29,686 nt of DNA from JBLMXQ01 sp050257855 (GTDB taxonomy: Bacteria; Acidobacteriota; Vicinamibacteria; Vicinamibacterales; CAVVIG01), in assembly GCA_050257855.1 (NCBI GenBank), contig JBLMXQ010000097.1, positions 1 through 29,686 on the forward strand. The letters are read 5' to 3'. Position numbers and translations under genes: made by a program. The notes beneath the pieces are model-generated. The model searched no databases and had not been told where the DNA came from. It worked only from the letters and a program-made list of their open reading frames with translations. Positions 24,502 through 29,686 of the stretch are shown piece by piece. Numbering within the stretch: position 1 is the stretch's first letter; each line of letters opens with the position of its first letter.

Positions 24502-25938
24502 CTACTTGCGATAGTCGAGCGGCGGCTTGCGGTCGGCGAGCCTCGTCTTGTACACGAACCCCGGGCCGCGCGTCGCCTCGAACTCGGCCCTCGCCTTCTC
24601 GATGTTCGCCGGATCGCTGAACAGATCGACCGTCGTCAGCGCCATCGCTTTCGCCGCCACGATCATCCCCTTCATCCCGATGCTGCCGCCCGTGCAGGCG
24701 GTGGCCTGCCAGCTGTGCGCGGGCACCCCGGGCACGAACGTCGCCGCGGTCATCGAGACCGTCGGGACGTTCCAGCTCACGTCGGCCAGGTCGGTGGACG
24801 CGCTGCTGACGCCGCCGACGCGCTCGGGCTGCACCTGCTCCTGCGACCCGACCGGGAGCGCAGGCGGCGCCGTCAGGGTCTTGCGCAGGTCGTCGGCGAA
24901 TGCGGTCTCCTCCGGCGTGTAGCCGAACCCCCCGACGCGCTCCAGATTGCGGTGCATGATGCCGCTGAGGTACGCGTTCGGCAGCACGTTGTAGACGGCG
25001 CCGGTCAGTTCCATGTCCATCGTCGTCCCCGTGCCGAGCGCGGCGCCCTTGGCCGCGTTCACGATGCGATCCCAGATGCCGTCGAGGACGCGCATGTCCG
25101 GATGGCGGGCGTAGTAGTAGGCCTCGGCGAAGTCCGGCACGATGTTCGGCGCGGCGCCACCGCGCGTGATGATGTAGTGGATGCGCGTCTCCTGCGGCAC
25201 GTGCTCGCGCATCATGTTGACCATGTTGTCCATCGCCTCGACCGCATCGAGCGCCGAACGGCCCTTGTCGGGCGCGGCGGCGGCGTGCGCGGCGATGCCG
25301 TGGAAGCGGAACTTGGCGCTGATGTTCGCGAGCGTGCTCGACGGATCGGCGGTGTTCTTATCGCCCGGGTGCCACGAGACGGCGACGTCGACGTCCTTGA
25401 AGAGGCCGGCGAGCACCATGTAGACCTTGCCGGAGCCGCCCTCCTCGGCCGGCGTGCCGTAGTAGCGAATCGTTCCGCCGTGCCCGCTGGCTCGCAGCCA
25501 GTCCTTGACGGCCACGGCCGCGGCGAGCGCGCCGGTGCCGAGCAGGTTGTGCCCGCAGCCGTGTCCGGGCGCATTCGCGACGATCGGCTTGCGGGCGGCG
25601 ACGCCGGCGGCCTGGGACAGGCCGGGCAGCGCGTCGAACTCGCCGATGATCGCAACGACCGGTTTCCCGGTTCCGAAGCTCGCGACGAACGCGGTCGGAA
25701 TGCCGGCGACGGCGGCCTGCACGTCGAAGCCGGCCGCCTTGAGTTCCGACTGCAGGAGCGCGCTGCTCTTCTGCTCCTGGTAACCGACCTCCGCGAAGCC
25801 CCAGATCTGCTTCGCCACGTCGGCGTAGTGGGCGCGGCCGGCGTCGATCGTTTCGACGACCGACGGCGCCTGCTGCGCGAGAGGGTGCACGAGGGCGCAG
25901 AGCACGAAGGCGGAAGTCGCCATTGACAGTCTCTTCAT
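24502..25938 (-). CDS. Secreted M20 family amidohydrolase (AbgB-like)
   Basis: A 478-residue protein with a signal peptide (about residues 1-22, 'TSAFVLCALVHPLAQQ'). The M20D-type metallohydrolase domain contains 'IWGFAEVGYQEQKSS', 'AIIGEFDALPGLSQ', the metal-binding 'GHGCGHNLLGTGALAAA', the catalytic and ligand acids in 'YGTPAEEGGSGK', and 'SWHPGDKN'; a dimerisation subdomain with 'FRFHGIAAHAAAAPDKGRSA' and 'RGGAAPNIVPDFAEAYYY' is inserted. The closest known pattern is AbgB, the p-aminobenzoyl-glutamate hydrolase subunit, and aminoacyl-amide hydrolases. Being exported, it more likely acts on amides or acylated amino acids in the periplasm. The frame is open upstream to 26145, but ATG 25938 begins the signal peptide and has TAGGCT 7 nt before it. 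Confidence 0.87.
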   Translation of the reverse strand: MKRLSMATSAFVLCALVHPLAQQAPSVVETIDAGRAHYADVAKQIWGFAEVGYQEQKSSALLQSELKAAGFDVQAAVAGIPTAFVASFGTGKPVVAIIGEFDALPGLSQAAGVAARKPIVANAPGHGCGHNLLGTGALAAAVAVKDWLRASGHGGTIRYYGTPAEEGGSGKVYMVLAGLFKDVDVAVSWHPGDKNTADPSSTLANISAKFRFHGIAAHAAAAPDKGRSALDAVEAMDNMVNMMREHVPQETRIHYIITRGGAAPNIVPDFAEAYYYARHPDMRVLDGIWDRIVNAAKGAALGTGTTMDMELTGAVYNVLPNAYLSGIMHRNLERVGGFGYTPEETAFADDLRKTLTAPPALPVGSQEQVQPERVGGVSSASTDLADVSWNVPTVSMTAATFVPGVPAHSWQATACTGGSIGMKGMIVAAKAMALTTVDLFSDPANIEKARAEFEATRGPGFVYKTRLADRKPPLDYRK

Positions 25939-25951
25939 GGGCGTCAGCCTA
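25939..25951 (-). promoter_or_regulatory. TAGGCT -10-like box 7 nt before ATG (likely leaderless)
   Basis: On the minus strand TAGGCT (25951-25946) is followed by 7 nt (GACGCCC) and the ATG at 25938 of the M20 gene. It fits TANNNT but is the weakest of the N7 examples as a -10. No Shine-Dalgarno sequence is visible. Confidence 0.35.
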
Positions 25952-26009
25952 GCACGAGGTGGTAGACTGCAGCTTTCGAACACCTCGCTTTTCTTCAAGG
26001 TTGCCCACC

Positions 26010-29000
26010 ATGACTGAGCAGACCGCATCCATCCGCTGGCTGGCCGTCGCGGCACTCCTGTCCGTCGCGACGCTCGGCGACGCCGTCGCGCTGAACGCCC
26101 AGGCGAAGAAGCGTCCGGCGACGCCGGTGCCGTACACCCAGACATTCGTCCGCGATCCGAAGATTCCGATCGACCAGGAGTACACGGCCAAGATCAAGGA
26201 GTACACGACCGAGCCGTACTTCACCTCCCCGCTCGTCGACTACCTGCCGGCGTCCAAGACGGTGCCGACGCCGAAGGCCGTCATCGGCGACATCGCGGGC
26301 GCGCCGGGCAAGCTTCCCTACGCCGAAGACGTGTACCGCTACATGCGGATGCTCGAGAAGGCGAGCCCGCGCGTGAAGGTGTACTCGATCGGGAAGACGG
26401 AGGAAGGGCGCGAGATGATCGCCGTCGCCGTGTCCTCCGAAGCCAACATCGCGAAGATCCCGGACATCAAGGCGCGGCTCGCGAAGCTCGCCGACCCGCG
26501 CTCGATCAACATGGACGATGCGCAGGCCGAGCAGATCATCAGCGGCGCGGTGCCGATCTACTACATCACCGGCACGATTCACTCGCCCGAGACCGGCGCG
26601 CCGACGGCGCTGATGGAGCTCGCCTACCGCCTCGCCGTCGACGAGCACCCGTACGTCCAGGCGATCCGCAGCAACGTCATCACGCTGATCACGCCGGTCA
26701 TCGAGGTGGACGGCCGCGACAAGATGGTCGACGTCTACAAATGGCACCTCGCCCACCCGAACGGGACCTACCCGCCGCTCGTGTACTGGGGCAAGTACGT
26801 CGCGCACGACAACAACCGCGACGCGATGGGCGCCACGCTGAAGCTCACCGAGAACGTGCTCAACACGTACATGGACTGGCATCCGCAGGTGCTGCACGAC
26901 CTGCACGAGTCGGTGCCGTACCTCTACGACAACACGGTCGGCGACGGCCCGTACAACGCGTGGATCGATCCGCTCCTGGCCGACGAATGGGAGATGATCG
27001 GCTGGAACAACGTGTCGGCGATGACCAAGTTCGGCATGCCGGGCGTGTTCACCCACGGCAACTTCGACACGTGGTCGCCCGGCTACCTGATGTTCATCGC
27101 CGCGCTCCACAACGGCATCAGCCGGCTGTACGAGACGTTCGGCAACGGCGGCGCCGACACGGTCGAGCGCGAGCTGCGCCCCGACGAGTACGCGCGCACC
27201 TGGTACAAGCAGAACCCGCCGCTCCCGAAGACGCTGTGGTCGCAGCGGGACAACAACAACTACGAGGAGACCGGACTCCTCACCTCGCTGCAGTACTTCT
27301 CCGCGAACACGCGCCTCTTCCTGCGCAACTTCTACCTGAAGAGCAAGCGGTCGATCCTGAAGGCGAAGACGGAGGGCCCGGCCGCCTACGTGCTGCCCTC
27401 CGACGATCCGCGGCCGGCGGCGCAGGCGGATCTGCTGCGCGTCCTCCAGAAACAGGGGGTCGAGATCTCGCGCGCGACCGCTCCCTTCACCGTGACCGTC
27501 CCCGCGAAGAAGAAGCCCGCGCGTCCGACGACGACCGAAACGGACGGGAACGGCCAGCAGAAGGAGCGCGAGGCTTCAGCCGAGCCGAAGACGGAGCAAC
27601 GCACATTCCCCGCCGGGTCGTACATCGTGCGCATGGATCAGCCCTACAGCCGCATCGCCGACGCGCTGCTCGACTACCAGTACTGGAGCCCGAACGACCC
27701 GCAGAAGACGCCGTACGACGACACCGGCTGGACCTTCCCCGAGCTGTTCAACGTCCAGGCCGTGCGCGTGACCGACACGAAGGTGCTCGACGCGGCGATG
27801 GACAAGGTGTCCGGAACCGTCAGCGCCGCCGGCGGTGTCACCGGCACGGGACCGGTCGTGCTCATCGACAACAACGCCGAGACGGCGCTCGCGACGCTGC
27901 GGTATCAGTTCAAGGACGCCTCGTTCGACGCGGCCGAGGAGCCGTTCGAAGCTGCCGGCCGCAAGTTCAGCCGGGGCTCCTTCATCGTCCGCAACGCGCC
28001 GGCCGACCTGCAGAAGGCGGCGGCCGACCTCGGACTGCAGGGGTACGCGGTCGCCGCGGCGCCGTCGGTGAAGATGCACCCGCTCGGGACGCCGAGGATC
28101 GCCATCCTGCACACCTGGCTGTCGACGCAGGACGAAGGCTGGTGGCGCCACGCGTTCGACGACGCGAAGGTGCCCTACACGTACATCAACACCCAGGGCG
28201 TCTCGAAGGACGGCGACCTGAACGCGCGATTCGACGTCATCGTGTTTCCGCCGGTCGGCCGCAATCCGGAGATGATCGTCAGCGGCATGCCGTCGTGGGG
28301 CAACGCGCTGCCGTGGAAGAAGACCGACCTGACGCCGAACCTCGGCTCGGAGGATCAGACCGACGACATGCGCCCGGGCCTCGACTGGACCGGCGTGGCG
28401 CACCTGCAGGACTTCGTGCGCAAGGGCGGCCTCCTGATCACGGTGATGGACACCGCCGACCTCGCCGTGTCGAGCGGCTTCACGCCGGGCGTGTCGCTCG
28501 GACGTCCGCAGAAGCTGAAGATCATCGGCAGCGTCGTGCGCTCGAAGATGGTCGACGACACGAGCCCGATCGCGTACGGCTACACGGACAACCTGGCCGT
28601 CTGGTGCTTCAACGGCCCGATCTTCAACGTGAGCAACATCGCCGGCGCCCGCGGCGGCCGCCGGCTCGGCGGCGAGATGGGCGAACGGCCGACCGGGCGC
28701 GGCACGCTCCAGGATCCGGACGTCCCGCAGGGCCGCCCGCCGGCGCCCGCTCCCGAGGAGCCGAAGGTCGAGGCGTGGCAGGCCGCTCCGCCGACGATCG
28801 AGCAGCTCCGCAACGGGATCAACGTGATCCCGCCGGCCATGCGGCCGCGCGTCGTGCTCCGGTATGCGGACAGCAAGGACCTGCTCGTCTCCGGCCTCGT
28901 CGAGGGTGGCAACGAGATCGCGCAGCACGCGGCCGTCGTCGACGTGCCGGTCGACAAGGGACACGTCGTGCTGTTCTCGAACAACCCGATCTGGCGCGGC

Positions 29001-29087
29001 GAGACGCACGGCAGCTACTTCCTGGTGTTCAATGCGATCCTCAATTACGACGAGCTGAATGCGGGAAGGGTGTTGGACAAGAAGTAG
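26010..29087 (+). CDS. Secreted M14 family zinc carboxypeptidase (large)
   Basis: A 1025-residue exported protein. A signal peptide (about residues 1-32, 'WLAVAALLSVATLGDAVALN' then 'AQA') is followed by an M14 carboxypeptidase domain (about residues 85-430). Zinc ligands are visible as His191 and Glu194 in 'ITGTIHSPETGAPTALMELA', and the third is His296 or His299 in 'HPQVLHDLHESVPYLYDN'. Arg and substrate-binding blocks lie nearby ('VIEVDGRDKM'). The remaining 600 residues show no recognised catalytic motif; they include a Lys/Glu-rich linker (about 500-530), a glutamine-amidotransferase-like alpha/beta region around 'RIAILHTWLSTQDEGWWRHAFD' and 'YINTQGVSKDGDL', and a Pro-rich loop near residue 910. 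This long form is common in Acidobacteriota and Bacteroidota. The start is ATG 26010, with AAGG about 9 nt upstream. Confidence 0.88.
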   Translation: MTEQTASIRWLAVAALLSVATLGDAVALNAQAKKRPATPVPYTQTFVRDPKIPIDQEYTAKIKEYTTEPYFTSPLVDYLPASKTVPTPKAVIGDIAGAPGKLPYAEDVYRYMRMLEKASPRVKVYSIGKTEEGREMIAVAVSSEANIAKIPDIKARLAKLADPRSINMDDAQAEQIISGAVPIYYITGTIHSPETGAPTALMELAYRLAVDEHPYVQAIRSNVITLITPVIEVDGRDKMVDVYKWHLAHPNGTYPPLVYWGKYVAHDNNRDAMGATLKLTENVLNTYMDWHPQVLHDLHESVPYLYDNTVGDGPYNAWIDPLLADEWEMIGWNNVSAMTKFGMPGVFTHGNFDTWSPGYLMFIAALHNGISRLYETFGNGGADTVERELRPDEYARTWYKQNPPLPKTLWSQRDNNNYEETGLLTSLQYFSANTRLFLRNFYLKSKRSILKAKTEGPAAYVLPSDDPRPAAQADLLRVLQKQGVEISRATAPFTVTVPAKKKPARPTTTETDGNGQQKEREASAEPKTEQRTFPAGSYIVRMDQPYSRIADALLDYQYWSPNDPQKTPYDDTGWTFPELFNVQAVRVTDTKVLDAAMDKVSGTVSAAGGVTGTGPVVLIDNNAETALATLRYQFKDASFDAAEEPFEAAGRKFSRGSFIVRNAPADLQKAAADLGLQGYAVAAAPSVKMHPLGTPRIAILHTWLSTQDEGWWRHAFDDAKVPYTYINTQGVSKDGDLNARFDVIVFPPVGRNPEMIVSGMPSWGNALPWKKTDLTPNLGSEDQTDDMRPGLDWTGVAHLQDFVRKGGLLITVMDTADLAVSSGFTPGVSLGRPQKLKIIGSVVRSKMVDDTSPIAYGYTDNLAVWCFNGPIFNVSNIAGARGGRRLGGEMGERPTGRGTLQDPDVPQGRPPAPAPEEPKVEAWQAAPPTIEQLRNGINVIPPAMRPRVVLRYADSKDLLVSGLVEGGNEIAQHAAVVDVPVDKGHVVLFSNNPIWRGETHGSYFLVFNAILNYDELNAGRVLDKK

Positions 29088-29126
29088 TGGTCCAGGACGC
29101 TCGACTCGAAGCTGCAATCGCGTTGA

Positions 29127-29266
29127 ATGAAGGGACGGCCTGAAGGCCGTCCCCACCCGACATATGAAGGGACGGCCTGAAGGCCGTCCCCAACCGGACA
29201 TGCACGGCTCGACCGAATGCACGTCTGTAGGGGACGGTCTTTAGACCGTCCCTGGCAGACCGTCCC
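29127..29266. repeat. Cluster of palindromic repeats (copies 2-4 plus a half copy)
   Basis: Three perfect hairpins lie in the 188-bp region between the M14 gene and the last gene. Copies at 29132-29153 and 29169-29190 are identical: arm GGGACGGCCT, centre GA, arm AGGCCGTCCC. They lie in a tandem direct repeat of 37-38 bp (29127-29163 and 29164-29201). The third, at 29231-29252, has arms GGGACGGTCT and AGACCGTCCC around TT. A right-arm-only copy, AGACCGTCCC, follows at 29257-29266. No T-runs follow. These may be REP-like elements that also end the two convergent transcripts. Confidence 0.75.
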
Positions 29267-29275
29267 TGCCCGGAC

Positions 29276-29686
29276 CTAGCCGGCGTTGGCGTGGGCGTGC
29301 GCATCCCGCATGGCCATCGCCTGCCGCATCATGTTTGCGCTGCTCAACGGAATCTCGCGTCCGGACCCGCCTTCGTATCCGACGTCTACCAGGAAGTACT
29401 GGTTGTCGACCTTGTCGAAGACGAGCTGCGGCTGCCCTGACGCGCTCGCGGGCGACGGGGACCACGGCACGGTGATCGTGGACGCGATCCGCCGGCCGTT
29501 GGCGCTCTCGATCGTCACGATCCCCTGAGCGTCCATCGTGTGGTCGGTCACGACATACCGGCCCGCCGGCATCAACTCTCCGTGCACCATGAACGCAAAT
29601 GGCACCTTCGCGACGACGAGATCGCCGGCACGCGCGACGGCCGCGCTGCCGGCACCGATCGCGGCGGTCGCGAGAAGAATCGTTGA
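29276..29686 (-). CDS. Small exported protein, N-terminus cut by window end
   Basis: The minus-strand frame is open from the window edge to a TAG at 29276-29278, giving 136 visible residues. The first visible part ('LLATAAIGAGSAAVARAGD') is the end of a signal peptide, so only the initial residues are missing; the GTG at 29605 is internal. The mature protein has 'LVVAKVPFAFMVHGELMPAG' followed by 'RYVVTD' and 'GIVTIESANGRRIAST', then 'PQLVFDKVDNQYFLVDV' and a His/Ala-rich end ('RDAHAHANAG'). Short exported beta-rich proteins of this pattern are common in Acidobacteriota; their function is unknown. I name no family. It converges with the M14 gene across the palindromic repeat cluster. Confidence 0.7.
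   Translation of the reverse strand, partial: STILLATAAIGAGSAAVARAGDLVVAKVPFAFMVHGELMPAGRYVVTDHTMDAQGIVTIESANGRRIASTITVPWSPSPASASGQPQLVFDKVDNQYFLVDVGYEGGSGREIPLSSANMMRQAMAMRDAHAHANAG

Noticed and set aside
29132..29252. CRISPR array
   Set aside because: The repeats are perfect palindromes with no regular unique spacers of constant length, only three full copies are present and no cas genes are near.

Overview
The window is a GC-rich (about 70% by eye) bacterial chromosome segment with no mobile elements, tRNA, rRNA or CRISPR. Many secreted metallopeptidases and amidohydrolases, DinB and DUF2461 proteins, tandem PYROXD2-like oxidoreductases and a small exported protein of the 'VPFAF...PAG.Y' kind suggest a soil Acidobacteriota bacterium, perhaps near Vicinamibacteria. 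That placement is inference from gene content; no phylogenetic marker is present.

Layout. (1) 1-1836, plus strand: the 3' part of a molybdopterin oxidoreductase gene, then a DUF3303 gene. (2) 1882-8230, minus strand: seven genes transcribed leftwards, namely a secreted succinylglutamate desuccinylase/aspartoacylase-type hydrolase, a coupled protein of unknown function, an amidase, an APC amino-acid permease, a ketopantoate reductase-like protein, a TauE/SafE exporter and its DUF1634 partner. (3) 8373-9671, plus: DinB and DUF2461. (4) 9696-12945: APC permease (minus), Rieske oxygenase (plus) and a nitrilase-superfamily enzyme (minus). (5) 12997-15826: P5C dehydrogenase (plus) converging on a GcvT-like protein (minus). 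(6) 15849-22552, plus: secreted amidohydrolase, two PYROXD2-like FAD oxidoreductases and a PSMA-like M28 peptidase, two of the three junctions being ATGA overlaps. (7) 22563-29686: a decayed dihydrofolate-reductase-family gene, MmgE/PrpD, a secreted M20 hydrolase, a large M14 carboxypeptidase, a palindromic repeat cluster and a truncated exported protein.

Taken together this looks like amino-acid, peptide and amide scavenging: exported peptidases and deacylases release amino acids, two APC permeases import them, and P5C dehydrogenase, the GcvT-like protein, the amidase and the nitrilase-like protein act inside. The grouping is inferred from families, not demonstrated.

The most notable signals are not a classical island. 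A TANNNT box lies exactly 7 nt before the ATG of four genes (8 nt for a fifth), as expected for leaderless transcripts. The nitrilase-superfamily protein lacks the catalytic lysine and has only two lysines in all. A family of perfect 10-bp-stem palindromes sits at gene 3' ends. A tandem 9-bp repeat encodes the core of a signal peptide. A DHFR-family gene carries an internal deletion plus a frameshift. No stretch over 300 bases lacks a gene.
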